From the NCBI RefSeq assembly GCF_019059575.1, contig NW_024882025.1:186001-250000 (forward strand): a stretch of DNA of 64,000 nucleotides. The letters run 5' to 3'. The position numbers were made by a program, and so were the translations under genes. The stretch is from Amphibalanus amphitrite. Its lineage: Eukaryota > Arthropoda > Thecostraca > Balanomorpha > Balanidae. The notes under the pieces are model-generated. The model was not told the DNA's origin. It saw nothing but the letters and a program-made list of their open reading frames with translations, and did not search any database. Below are positions 35,471 to 48,500 of this stretch, one piece after another (position 1 is the first letter of the stretch; every line of letters begins with the position of its first letter).

Positions 35471-35640
35471 AGCTGGACTGTGCGACTGTGTTCACGAGCT
35501 GCCTTCTAGGAGCTGTGGCAGCCGCAGGTCTCACTGCACTGAAGTTGCCCCTCTGGCAATGTGTTTGTTTGTATGTCTGAAATTCAGTCTGCTGAACGTC
35601 TGCTTGTTCCCTGGTGGATTTCCACGAGTCTTCGTTCGTT

Positions 35641-35766
35641 TGTTGGTCTGTCTGTCTGTCTGTCGGGTCTGTCGGTCTGGCCGGTCTGTCGGTCTGTTTA
35701 GTCTGTCGGTCTGTTTGTATGTCGGATCTGTCGGGTTTGCTGGTCTGTCGGTCTGTCGGTCTGTCT
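35641..35766. repeat. CTGT/CGGT tetranucleotide array
   Basis: Imperfect (TCTG)n with TCGG and GTTTG variants. Confidence 0.9.
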
Positions 35767-38700
35767 ATTCTTGTTGGCATTATGAAAAGAAAAAAGCGGA
35801 TTATATGAAGGAAAAACAGCTTTTATCCTCAAGATCCCCTGGCCTTGATTGAGTAAACGTCCCAGGGGATGTCAAACAAATGACACAAACGAATACACGA
35901 CAGCCTGGCTATTGGTCACCGAGCATACGAAAGTAACTGCACTTTTTCAGGGAAAATACAAAGGAGATTTGGGAATGGGGAGTTGGGATTCCTCCGCTTC
36001 ACGTTGGCACGCATAAAACACGGCCGAAAGTAGTCACATCACGACCTGCTGGCATTGGTGGAATCAACTAAACATAAAATAAATTCAACGCGATGGCGTG
36101 ATAAATGAAAATGGAGAAGGCGCGTTATATTCCAAAGCTGCCATATTGAAGAAAAAAATATAGAAAATCTTAAATCGCCACTGCACCGTAAACTACAAAA
36201 CAAAGGTGTTATCTATTTTCGTGCAATTCAGAACGATTCTAGCGCTACGTGTGTGTGCACTAATATAGCTTTTGTCGCTACTTCTGTCAATACGCTATCA
36301 TTTATTCACTCCATTGCTCCACACTTGGGTACTATATTTTACATGTCGTTCCATTAGGTGCTGCTACCCCTGATTAACCCGATTTATATGCGCCCATATA
36401 CCGGGCGGGGTCGACCTTGGAGCAACACGTCCTTGTCTGCGGAACAACCTCCGAGGCCGGCAGATGAGCAGCTATCTGCACCGCTCTCAGAGCCTCGGGG
36501 AACAGTTACGTGGCAGCACAGTCTTCCCGGCGTTACCAAAAATAGTGCAGACATGCTGTGCTCTTGTTCTTTTCACTCTCAGTCTGTTGTTACCGAAAAT
36601 AGAGGACGGGACTGGTTTGACTGGGTGTGTCTGTGGAGTGTGGAGATGAGTGGGAATGATGAGCCTCTTTGTTATACCTACTTTTGTCGGATCGGGAGCC
36701 TTAACGAAAAGGTGGGAGATGTCGCAACGAGAGATAACTAAGTGAGAGATAACTAAGCAATGATATGGGCAAATAAGTAAATAGTTCGTGCTGTATTTGA
36801 AGAGAGACTGTCCTGCCGCCCAGTTCGGACATCGGCAGAATCGGCCGGTGTCAATGACACACAAACAGGCTGACACGGTCACGTCTTGTGCTAAAAAGCG
36901 CCACCACAACACGTAGCCACCGCTAATACGTAGATGCGCGCCGCTGACCGGACGCCAGGTGCGTCTCTTTTTGTCAGAGCTGCGCCACAAACGGACGTGA
37001 CCTGCGCGTACCCCGCGGCGACTGGACTGGGCTACGGACGCGCACGGCAAGTCAGTACGACTGTTAGGGATTGTGGGGCCGAGATGCGTCTGAAAATGCA
37101 GCCAAACCAGTGCGTCGGGACCGTCCTCAGTTCTGCATACCTCTAACTAAATTTCGTCCGGATAAATGAAAGTTTGACTGATCCAAATCGTCACTTGTGC
37201 AGAGCCCAATCCGCTCCCGCACCTGCCTGCGTATCGCAGTGTCTGAGAGCTTTCAATGACGTAATCATCAACGTCATCACCACCTGTGACGTCACACAGC
37301 TGACCGACTCTCCGGAGCTGTTTGTTTACCTTCCAAACAAACCCTCAGCCCTCCGATCCATCCGGAGCTGGTCCGACAAAAACTGGCCGTCTCTGCACCG
37401 GTGTGCTGTGCTCACCAGCAAATGTCAATCAACCCCCTAATTGCCGAGCCGATAGCACAGTTTCGGCAGCCTCCCATTCACCAGCCGCAACAGGTGGTGA
37501 CAGAAGCGGGGCACAATCGTGATCTGCCGTCTGACAATGTCTGTGTGGCGACAGGCTGTGACACGACGCCGGTACAGGTGTCGTTGATAGTAACTAGACA
37601 GGGCAACACATCTAACACAGCTCCACTGAGCCGATAGGGCTGGTGACTGGTGAGGGTGTCACAAACTAGTCTCCAGATGAGCAATCAGAGGCGTGTGCTT
37701 ACAAGCATACAGCCGTGTACTACTCACAGTCTCACAATGAAGTTTAGGTTTGTTTCCCACGCTTGATCATCATAACCTGTAGAAGGAAAACTCCATCCAT
37801 TGAAAAATTGTGATAAAACATCCGTGAACCTAACTAGCTTCTGTCGATTCATACCGGCACGTTCCGGATAACCAATTCCAAATAAGAATCAGTCTCGCCT
37901 CATGTGATTAGCAAACTGCCACTACGTGAATTCAGCTAGCATCAGGCTGTCTGGGCCGACCCAGAAGCACGTCTTTCTAAACCTCACACGGCCTTCCTCG
38001 GCTCTCTTTGAGGGAACCCCTCACGGAGGGCCGCTCTCTCCCCTGGGGGCGATTCTACACCGCACGGCGTTTCATACACCACACACATGATCTCGTGTGT
38101 GTTGTAGACCGCACGGCGCACACACATCCCCCGTGTGTGGCCTCAGAGGCGCGGCGGCTCAGCGGCGGAAGCGGGAGGTTCCGTTTACATCTGAGAGCTC
38201 GTGCGGCGCGCTTGATGCCCGGAACACAGCGCAGCTAACCCGGCCGAGGTTTACGAGAAAAAACGGCGCGGTAGAAACAAGTGAGCAGCAAACGTGACGA
38301 CAGAATACCGGGGAGGTAAATGAGGAGAAGACAGCGACGAGGTGAGACTAAGAGGACTAGCTCCGTAATGAGGATCACGACCAGGTAAAATGATAGGAAG
38401 TAAGGCGAAAGTAAAAGTCCTTGCTGAGGTGAAACTTGGTGAACTGGGGAGGAGCAATGGCCTGCAAAGAGTTGAGCCACTGCCGCAATGAACATCTAAG
38501 CTTGGAAGAGTTCTAATGTCGATCGTAATAGCCAGGAGACGAACGACGTGGATTTTTACGAACCTACGCACCATGACACTGGGTTCTTTCATAGGAAAGG
38601 TTCAGCAGTTGCTGTAAACGCTTCCGGTGTTGCAATAGGCTGCTGTTAAAAAAATGTGCCATAATTTCACAGAAAGTCACAAATCAGCAATTAAATTTAT

Positions 38701-39082
38701 TGATCTTAATTATTTCCGTGCATGTATAATTCGTTCATGTATGCGACTGAAGGGCATTCGTCAATCCATGCTTATGGTTCATAGAATTGTACGTTTATGT
38801 ACCATAAACTAAAAGTTATAAACTAAACACCATATGTCCTGGGCATCATCGAACATAAATGGCTTTCGAACGTAGGCGACTTGTTAAAAAAAAGATGTTT
38901 TGGAAAAGGTATGAAGGTCCGCATAAGTGGACCGTGATAGTTTGTAAATTATGCAAATCAAGATCGCCTTAGGAGGAGCCTCATATTTTCGTTTTCGATG
39001 CTCTTCGAATCCAAGTTTTATTTTGGCTCAAGTGACCAGGTAAACAACAAGCGTGACCATACGTTCCAACATGCGTTTATCC

Positions 39083-40311
39083 TTAACCCGGCACCGCCTG
39101 GGCTATTTCCGTACCCACATCAGCCTGGGGGGGGGGGGGTCGGATCCGACCCCCCCCCCTGTTATCTCGAGAACCAATGGTCGTATCGAGCCCCGCGAGG
39201 CGGCGTTCAAAAGGTCTCTACGAGACCTTCCCAAAGCACTCTTAAGATTTTAAGATTGAGGTCAACTTTCGGGTCAAGGTCAGGTCAAAGGTCAAATTCA
39301 GGGGTTTTGCATGATTAGACTTACGGACAGCGGAATCGATAGCTGCTGCTCGAAACTCACCACAAATGACCTCAAAGACCTAGTGAAGGTACCATGTGCG
39401 TATAGGGGTCATACTAAGTACGGGTCAAGGTCAGGTCAGGTCACGAAAGGTCACGGTTTTCACTTTCTGCTACATGGGCGTGCGACACATGTTTTATGGC
39501 TTATTTTTCACGCCAAATCCGATGGTAATGGTTATATGTGACCCCAAGTCACTGTGCTGGTGATAAGTGTGCATTGAAAGCATAAAAAATCGTTTATACC
39601 ATATATAACTAAACGAGGGCTGACAAAAAAGGTCAATTTTTAAACTTTTTATTTTTGACATGAAAATGCACTTTTCTAGACGAGCTTTGTCCCAGGAATC
39701 TAGTGGTGCCATTTGTTTTCACATACGATGTTCAGAAGTGCCTCTAATTCGCGAAAATGCTTATGACGTCACCATGCCCTATGCCTGTTGGAGCTATTTT
39801 TTACAATTTGGGGGTCAAAAATAAAGATAGAAAGTTGAAATTTGGGACATCTAATGTTCTAATAGAGCTCTATAACATATATTCCGGTTTTTTGGAAATT
39901 CTCAAAATTTTGGATTTAATTAGCTGTTTTCCCAAAAAAAAATAGTTTTTTGAATTTTTAGGGGTGAAAAACGCATTTTATGGAAAATCCGAGATAGCCA
40001 TTTTAAAGAACTCGCTGAGCTGCGTCTTTTCATGTCCTTAATTTGCAATTTGCTTAAAATCTCGATTTTTGGCGATTTTTTAAACATTTACCATTTTTTG
40101 ACTGAAAACGCCATGTAGTTACATCACTAAAATCGATATATCTCAGAAATTTTTGAAAATTTTTTTCCTAAAAAATGCACAGGAGACGTCAAATTGATGG
40201 GGGAGAAGGTATGCGAAGTTTCAAGTTGATAGCGCAAGCGGTTCATGAGTTATTCAAGAAAAACGGAGGGCGGGGGGTCGGATCCGACCCCCCCAGGCGG
40301 TCGCGGGTTAA
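39083..40311 (+). mobile_element. TTAA-bounded element, family B, copy 2
   Basis: TTAA at 39083-39086 and 40308-40311. The same palindrome, GGGTCGGATCCGACCC within longer G and C runs, occurs at both ends (39127-39159 and 40272-40294). The interior includes GGGTCAAGGTCAGGTCA at about 39270 and 39421. It is related to 28837-29755, for example through CTCGAGAACCAAT beside the left palindrome. Confidence 0.88.
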
Positions 40312-42259
40312 AATATTAAAGTGAAACCAGTAAATGATCAGAAGAAACACACTGCTCTGGCTTGAAGCTTTCGATGGACTCATTAAGAGCTGAGCTAGCT
40401 CGTAGATGGGGAAAGAATCAATAGACTGCGACGGCGACGACGGCAGAACCCAACTCGTTTTAGCCGAGTCGGCAAAATTCACGCACCACCAGCCTGAACG
40501 ACTAAGTTTCCGCACTGCATTCCGTACCAACAAGTTTTAATTAAACGGGAGGCACGAATTAAATCAGAAGCTGATGAAATCGTCCCTAATATCCATCAAC
40601 GTATAATATAGCGAGATTGCCCAATTTCCATGGAGAAGCGTGCTTCCGTCCTCTAACGGGCGCCCGAGCGTAAATGCATGAGTAATATGTAGTGATCGAA
40701 AATAGTCGCAGTTCCGCCTATTTCGTGGGAAAGTGAATGTGCGCTCAAGTATAAACGCTAATGACTTCTAATCAAGATGCGAGGCAGCTGCATAAAACAA
40801 TGGAAGCCGAGCCAATTTGTTTCTACGGATCCGCGACGCGTTATTAGGGCAGGGTTATGGCCGGATAACTGGGCGTTTTATGCACCCCGCAGCTATCATC
40901 GAGCAGCCCAGGATGAGATCAATGAATATCATTTGCGCTTGATAACTTAACTCCGTCACGTACCAACAAGACAAATGCAAATGAAACAATTATCAATGGA
41001 TTGCCCCGGTGTCAGCCAAATGGACCTGTTACTCAGATAGATTAGTTCGAGCGAAGAAGCGTTCTCCATCACTCACATAAAACAATGCATTGACTTTAAA
41101 TGACTTGATCAGGCATCTGTTTGGGACACAAGCTTATTTTACTTGGAAGGATATATGTAGCAACATGGGCTGAATTGAAAGGAATGAGAAGTTTGAATGT
41201 CATAATTAGCATATGGGTGGAAATCCAAGTTCCATGCTTAGTTCAACGAGGAGTAATGAAATTTATTGACGTTTGAGGTGTTGCTAAGCTATCAAAACAA
41301 ATAGTGAATCATTTCAATAAACCCACAACCATATCCTTATAATAAGCGGAAGATGCAGAGCTTCTTAGCAGTGCAGAGGAAACAGATTAGCGGTGATCCG
41401 ATATGATGTGATCGTTAATGGATGCTGTGCGACAGAGAGCAAAGAAAATAATGCAACGCATACAGAACAGACTGAAGTATTTTCTGCTTGTGGAGTTCTT
41501 TTGATTTGGTTTGTTGGATTAATTCTGCGGTCCATATAGCGGCTGTGGAAATACATGACTCCAGCAAAACGGGTGCAAATGACATTGATATGTTAGTAAG
41601 GGATGTAACTTATTCTTTTGCTATTGATTTTTGTCCACTACATGATGCATCAGCGGGTCGGATTTCCGAAACCAAAACACAGACGAGCAAATTTTCAAGT
41701 GCGGAATACATAGGCCATATGAGGCTGCATTAGTATGGCATATCATGAGGAGTGAAACATGGGCTGCGATAAAACAAAATATATGCTGGCGAGTAAAACC
41801 ATATGGTTGTAAATTGTTCAGCGGACACATATATTGCTCTGAATGTCCCTGAAAATGTCTTTGAATGTTTTGTTGGTCATAGGAAGACCTGGTGATGACA
41901 GGATAAACAAAATTAGTAGGGTCACAGCCATACAATGTTCCGTAGTACTTAGGGAGTGCCAGGACTACCTCTCAAATTCGCTGGGCGTTCAGAGCCGTTT
42001 TTTATGTACTCCCACAGCATGCCTTTCGAGGAACGGTACAGCTTTCCATCTTACAGTTCCTCTGTAGAAGCGGGCTCTTCCTAGATGAATCAACTGGCCC
42101 TCCGTGACACACGGCACGACTTCTGCTCCAGACGTGACAAGACGGCGACGGCACGGACGGCGTGACGCGACGGAAGGATGTCTACGGTCGGTGCCCCGCC
42201 TCTGTCCCCGCCCCACCCCGCCCGACCTCCACTCGACCCCTCCACGTCCTCACTCCCAC
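40312..42259. other. Unannotated stretch downstream of the candidate first exon
   Basis: Mostly AT-rich with only short ORFs; no element ends or exons recognised. Confidence 0.45.
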
Positions 42260-42349
42260 CTGTTGGTCCGATCGAGGCCGGTACGGGAAGTACTGGTACT
42301 GGGACATCTCCACACCGGCCGGCGCGGCAAACTCCTGCATCGGGTACAT
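42260..42349 (-). CDS. Candidate first coding exon (30 codons), possibly the N terminus of the zinc-finger gene
   Basis: Minus-strand ATG at 42349 in context CAGCCATGT opens 30 codons of GC3-rich sequence (MYPMQEFAAPAGVEMSQYQY, then FPYRPRSDQQ). It ends at a good donor, CAACAG followed by GTGGGA, at 42260/42259. The composition (Tyr, Gln, Met, Pro) looks like a transcription-factor N terminus. The exon ends in phase 0 while the microexon at 23627 needs phase 2, so an unseen exon must lie between them, or this belongs to another gene. The frame stays open upstream of the ATG to a TGA near 42430. The upstream flank is CpG-rich (42.5-43.2 kb). Confidence 0.4.
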
Positions 42350-42419
42350 GGCTGGTACTCGGTCACCAGTGGGGTACCGCGGGTCACTGTTGGGGCACCG
42401 CAGGTGGCCGCTAGACGCG

Positions 42420-43220
42420 GATGATCACCGGTAGAGGCGGTATGTCACCTCAGGTCATTGCAGACCTCCACAGGTCATCGGAGGCCACCAAAGGCTATCA
42501 CAGGTGACCCCAGGTCACACCCGCTCCCTGCCAGCTGCTGGTCACCACCCGGAATCACTGGGCCGTCGTGTTGTCGTTTGCCTACCACCACAGGTCACTA
42601 CCAATCGCGCGTCACCGGCGTCTCCCGGTCACCGGTCACTCTCGGCGGCGCTCACGGGTCACGGGTCACGGTCACGGTCACGGGCTGCCAGCCGGCGGCG
42701 GCGCGGCGGTGTCCGCGGCGGGGGCGGACGGACGGACGCGCGCGCCGGCGGCCACCGTCTGCCGGCGGCTCTCGGCTCGCGGCCATGGGTGGCCCTGTCG
42801 GCCGCGCCGCACCGCAGAGGCGGAGTTTGGCGTCTTATCTCTGTGGCGATCAGCGCAAATCAGGTTCTGCCTGTGACGGCCTCGGCGCGGTGACCAGCCG
42901 CTGGCCGGCCGAGCCTGGCGCAGTCCGCGCGCCGCCGCCGCCGCCGCCGGTGCCGCCGGTGCTGGCGATTTTTGAAGCCGTGTTTTGACGCGTCGGTCGG
43001 GCTGCCTACTGTCGCACTCAGTAACACCGGCACACTGCCGCGGCCCGGCGGTCGGGCGCTGCCGTCCGATGGCGACCTCACGATTCTTTCCGCACTTTTG
43101 CGTCTGGTTCGCCGCATTTGTCGTCCGCGGCCTACCCGGCCCTATAATCAGCCGGCTTTTTACCAGGCCGACGCGGCTCGGATCGGTCGCGGAAAGTTTT
43201 GACCGTTTTTGCGCTGTCGT
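42420..43220 (-). promoter_or_regulatory. CpG-rich promoter-like region upstream of the candidate first exon
   Basis: About 800 bases of very GC- and CpG-rich sequence lie immediately upstream, in the minus direction, of the ATG at 42349. The proximal part (42451-42681) holds many CAGGTCA / GGTCAC half-sites outside any recognised transposon: CAGGTCA at 42451, 42471, 42511 and 42591, and GGTCAC runs from 42627 to 42681. The distal part (42700-43000) is almost uninterrupted CG-rich sequence. A CpG-island promoter is inference; no TATA box or initiator is claimed. Confidence 0.35.
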
Positions 43221-43473
43221 TCGCCGGCCACCGGCTGACGGCGGCCAGAGAGTTGGGGTGTGAGGACGCCACGCAGCGCTCCAGAGCGTTTCGGAGTCCT
43301 AGGGAGCTCTTAAAACTAAGATCATGTGAGTGAAGGAGGATTTGGAAGCGTTTTGGGTCGTTTAGAGGCTCTCGGCAGCCTTCCAATGTGCTAAACAGGC
43401 GCTCTGCGTTTGTGATTGTTTGCCAATGTTTTAGTTTGTTTGAGAGCGTTTGCGATCCTTTGGGATCGAGTGT

Positions 43474-44486
43474 TTAACCCGCGCACCGACGGGGGGGAGG
43501 CGGATATCCGCCCCCCCTGAGGTTTTTCGCAAATAGCGGGAAAACCGCGGCGCGTAGCGCCGCGAAATTTGGTATGACTATTCCCTTATCAATTTTACAC
43601 ATGGTGTGCAAGTTTGAACCTCCTACCTTTCAAGGTCAGGTTACCAGGTCACTTTGAATGACCCAACCTCAAGTCACTTTTTTGCAACTTTGTCACCGTG
43701 CCAGAGCTACAGTAGATGTCGGAGGCCTTTGAAAGTCGCAGGATGTTATTAGGTCATTAGTAGCTACAATTTGTATATCTCGGAATTTTGATATCGGTGA
43801 CCTAAGGTCAGGTCAATTTCGCGACCTCCCCATTATAAGTCAATGGGGGAAAAATCAACTCCCTGTTTTTACCACTAAAACGGGTCGGAATGGCCCCATA
43901 TACCATACATGACTTCATATACGATCAACCTTCACTACCTTGAGGTCTGTTTTGCTGTTGGGCAGCTGTGAGGTCATGTGACGTCATCAAAGGTCACCAA
44001 AGGTTTTTGGCCAATAACTCCGTACAGGAATAAGATACAGACGCGTGGATGGTCTCATTGTGTTCAGCTCGTCAAGACGCATCGAATGATATATATGATG
44101 ACCTCGAGGTCACGTGACCTGAGGTCAACCTTTGACCTTGACCTTTCGAGGTCAACATATATATCATTCGATGCGGATTGACGAGAGGATCACGATGATG
44201 CCCTTAGTTTGTTCCTATCTTGACTAATTCGCAAGTTATTCGAGAAAAACTCTCTCCATATTTAGCGCCGCCATTTTGACTTTTTCGACCCCTGTGACGT
44301 CATCTTTGACCTGACCTGAAAATGACCTTAGTAAAAATTGTAGATCTTGACCGTGCGTATCCGATGCCGTTTACCGCTTGTCGCTATCTTGCTTCGTTCT
44401 CGAGATCTCAGGGGGGGGGGGCGGTCATCCGCCCCCCCCCCCGTCGGTACTAAGTTGGCGCAGACCCCCGTCGGTGCGCGGGTTAA
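43474..44486. mobile_element. TTAA-bounded element, family C
   Basis: Starts TTAACCCGCGCACCGAC and ends GTCGGTGCGCGGGTTAA, a clean terminal inverted repeat. The palindromes are GGCGGATATCCGCC within G and C runs (43491-43517) and GGCGGTCATCCGCC (44411-44442). AGGTCA/TGACCT sites are dense (43633-43680, 43800-43830, 43970-44010, 44099-44155, 44300-44330). No ORF of note. Confidence 0.88.
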
Positions 44487-45073
44487 GATTGCTCGGAAGC
44501 GTTTGGAGGCAACAGGCAGCGTCTGGCTATGTTGTGTGAGTATGTATGTATGTATGTATTACATTTGCAGGGCAGTCCACAATCAGTCGTGGCTATTATT
44601 GCCCCAAGTCATAAGATAATCGGTAAAATCATACAGGTTGCAGTCATCTCATTCATCGACACCATACAATAAAGCAGTAAAAACAATCACACAGCTCACA
44701 GCCCGGACCACATCCCACGACCCATACCCACGGACGGTCTCACAAGGTCAAAACATGGGCTCAATATATATCTCACAAGGTCAAAACAATATAGGGGACA
44801 ATATAGGAGTCGAATAAGGTGGTCCGTGCAAGCTATTGGCGTGGGAGCTGATAAGCCTTGCTTAGCACAAGGTCTGAACAGTCATCGGTTGAGTGCTCAA
44901 ATTCCTTTGACACTCACTGGAGGTCTCAGTTCTCACCATGCAGAGCGGGTGTCCACTCTCACCCTTTGGTTAGGTGTGGACCTCATCAACGCTGACGTCC
45001 GGAATGAACAGTCATGCGTCGCACTTCGCATCATGTTCGCAAAGTGCTTCTATATGCGTATAGCGCTTCACTG
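44487..45073. other. Unannotated stretch with a short GTAT microsatellite
   Basis: A GTAT tetranucleotide run lies near 44540-44560. No gene seen. Confidence 0.45.
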
Positions 45074-45548
45074 TTAAAGGGACACTCCCACCTTAACATT
45101 AGTTTTGAGTTGAGATAGCCAAATTGGTGGCCATGGCCTGCAAATACCAGTTTGGGCACTCACAACATCGACAAATGCTTTAATTCGGAGATATGGAATT
45201 TCAAACTTGCAGTTTTCGGATTCTAAGGGGCTAGTGCATTGGTATGCCCCCTTAGAATTTGTGACGTCAGCGGAGATCTAACGATTTTTAAATCTTTTAC
45301 TAAAACGTTTGGTAGCACGCGGTGGTATATGCTGCTTTGCGCGCAACAAATGCCGCACTTTCAAATAAAGTCGCTAGGAACAGCGGAGATCCCAAAAAGT
45401 AAACAAAAGTAAAAGTCTAATATCTTGAAAACCGGTGAATATTTTTCGATGAAATTTGGTAGATATTCGTTTTCGCTCTTTCTGAACCGAGCGACATCAC
45501 TTTCGTGCCAATTCATTAACTTTTTTGAAGGTGGGAGGGTCCCTTTAA
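45074..45548 (-). mobile_element. 475-bp TTAA-bounded element, family G, copy 2 (inverted)
   Basis: TTAA at 45074-45077 and 45545-45548, ends AGGGACACTCCCACCTT and AAGGTGGGAGGGTCCCT. It has the same length as 18181-18655, is nearly identical to it, and lies in the opposite orientation. Confidence 0.9.
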
Positions 45549-48500
45549 GTATTGGACGCCTCTGGGGATTAGGAACCAAAAAGTATATTGGAATGATGAA
45601 AACAACTCCAATGATGATGCTTTTTTCATCTTTGGTGTCTCGGTGAGATTCAATATCAGCTTTTAAACCACGATCTTATTAGCTCCCCTTCAATGCCAGG
45701 GATGCTACTCATTTCACTAAATTCGAATATTGCAGGATCACATATGTAGCCATAGGTACCCCAAATGTTCCCTCTAGATTCGACGGTGGTTGGTTCAATG
45801 TGAAAAGAAAAAACAATCGCAAACGGTATCCACTCGAGGTGGAACAATTTCATTTGTTAAAACCCAACGACACAAACCCCTAAACGCGGTAAGACAATAC
45901 TCTAATAGGACATGCATTTTCATCAAAACAGACGCGCAGTTCTTTGAATTAAGCTGGGCCTTAACTTCAACACGGCTCAAATTAATTTCATCTAATCTTT
46001 CGTGATTCTGACGTCACCGTCTCCGCATGGCCGCCAAACTTCTTAACGTCTCACACAATTTTACTTACAAATTAAGTGGATCATGCAGTACGGTGCTGTT
46101 AAAATGGCGCCTCGAATGCAAAAGCTTGCTAGGATATGCTCATCAATTTGCAAAAACATGGCCGACACTGGAATGGCGAGCAGCTTACCCATTAAGCAGA
46201 CCTTTTTTTGTTAGCCTAAGATCCTTACCTATGTTATCCCGCGCAGAGTGGTGGTTTGATTCGTCTGAGGGCTGCAAACTCCACCCACGCAAAGAAGCTG
46301 ATGGTGCTGTAAGAAGTCAGATAAAAATGCGGAGCTAGCGGTGCCTCGGCTTTGGATATGACATTGACGCCCAAAAGCCTTATATGTACGGCCCTCCAGC
46401 AAAAGAGTGGTTGGTTAGCCTATGTGCTTTTGGTGTAATAACTTTGAATGACAGAGCAGAGACACTCCTGTAAAATGAGTCAATAGAAATGAGAAGAGGG
46501 TTCGTGCACACACTTCGGCAATGGGTTTCAACAGCCATTATACGTATTCATCAATGCAGATCGCTTATTGTGATGTTGGCAACCAACCACTAAATACCTG
46601 GAGAGCCGTACAAAACTAACTCCACTGCGAGCATTTCCAGCACACTCTCACTTGAGCTTACCATACAGCAGAATCCAATCAACATTCTAGATGACAGCAT
46701 GAGCGACTGACTGTAACACAAATGAACCAAACATAATTGAAACATGGACGCCAAACAACAATTAAACATAAAAATACAAACAGCATCGCGTATGCCTGCA
46801 AATGTCATTAGCGAAACAAATGTCGACTTGTCACGACACTTTGTTCCACTAGCGTCGTTCCCATGATACAACAGAACCGTACGAATTACTTGGCCTTTCT
46901 TACTTGGCCTTTGCTGTCCATCCGTTGAGACCAATGCAAAAATGATATACCTGTAAAGTACTACGTATGAACGGCAGCATTGTGCATTTAATTATGTCTC
47001 TGCAGATAAACTTTACCTCCACTGAGCACCGGATAACCCATCCTAACGCTACCGATGTTGCTGTTTGACGCATTTGCTCTATATATAACGACCAATTTGA
47101 ACCTTTCAGACAACCAGTTACGACATTTGAGCTGTCGGCATTCCACAAAGGCGAACATCAAGTGTTCATAAATGCCGCGCTACGAAGAATCATCGCATCG
47201 CACCACAAATCAGGCGTGAAGAGCACGAATGTCCAGCCTCAGGATGGGGAAGTTGTTGGCGTTCGTGACGCCCGATCCAGGTATCTCATACCGTGCCAAG
47301 GACAAACACGTTACGATAGTGTAAGCAGGAAAGACGGTTCGGGCATGTCGCACATCGCGCGGCATGTCATCCTTGTATCGTGGGTGATTTAACAAGATAT
47401 CAGCACTCTTACCACTAAAATACTTGTAAAACAAACCTTAGCGAAGCGATAGTAATCAACACGAATAATGAAGCCATTTATAAAACAATAATGAAATGGC
47501 TATCAATGCCAACTAACTCCGATTAACGTATAAAGGAAAAGATTGGTAATTGCAGTCAGATAATTTTTTAGTGTTAAACAGATCAGGTTACACTTGTGCA
47601 TCGAAATGCCTATTCATGGACATAATTACAAACGTCATGATATGTTCACAGTACTTACGTTGGCCATTTTCTTCGAATATGCTCAGCGGCAGTCGTGACA
47701 GTGTTCATTTATCATATTATATTTGTAAATGAATTTCTTAGCTGTAGTCTATTTTGAAGGGTTCATTCCCTGCAGTCTCCTGGCGACCCCCACGAGCTGG
47801 TGAGTTTCGGAATCCCCTGACAACAGCTCAAAAAGGAAGATGTCGCATCGCAAAATATCAAACGTAAAAAATCAAAATAGCAGAATAAAGAAAGCAAAAT
47901 AATGAACGCGCATAGCATCGAAGTCTCTTGCCTTCGCCCTGGCCCGCTGAGGGCTGGCTTACGATGAGGACCGTAAGGCGACTAGCCTTTTTGGAAATAC
48001 ATCTTTAAATCATGATCGTTCAGATACTTGCTTTTGGCAGACGACTCCAGATAAGGGTTTACTCAGTCTATGCTAATCAGCTCATTATGGGTCTCATCTT
48101 CTGCCTTCGATGCAGTAATGACCAATCCATATATCCTTCTGGGTCACATGACGTCACACCAAAGCTGTACCCATTGACCTCACATGTGCGTGAGCCGTGC
48201 GTGCAATGGGCACGCAGGAAATCACTTCTAGTGCTTGCATACCATACAGTCCACACAGTTCATTAAAGACGGATGCACTTTGCAGTTTATTGCGATTTTC
48301 CCCTGTCATTCCGAATGACTTGTACCTATGTTTTGTTGCTTTGATGTGGCAATATGTTGTTGAGTTAGTGATTACTTATCACAATGGTGAAGATACAGAT
48401 ACCAATCGCTATAGATAGTACAGTGTGTTGAGCTCTGAAAATATGCAAAACAAAAACTATCCCAGGAACAGCCCGTTCAAATAAATTATGTGCATCACCA

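Larger units (their letters stand above)
34773..39082. other. Stretch with a promoter-like patch and a CTGT repeat; no supportable exon
   Basis: Contains the paired E-box patch (35.3 kb) and the CTGT array (35641-35766). A 187-codon minus-strand ORF (37050-36487) has no domain, codon bias or splice context. CG-rich 36.9-38.3 kb may be regulatory but shows nothing specific. Confidence 0.4.

Noticed and set aside
36487-37050. 187-codon minus-strand ORF
   Set aside because: No recognisable domain, mixed composition, no GC3 bias and no splice or promoter context; probably chance.
43141-43165. TATA-like TATAATCAG near the CpG-rich region
   Set aside because: Too common and not positioned against any known start site to be called a promoter element.
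46590-46934. 114-codon minus-strand ORF
   Set aside because: Cys/Met/Leu-rich without a domain, in AT-rich sequence lacking any other gene sign.
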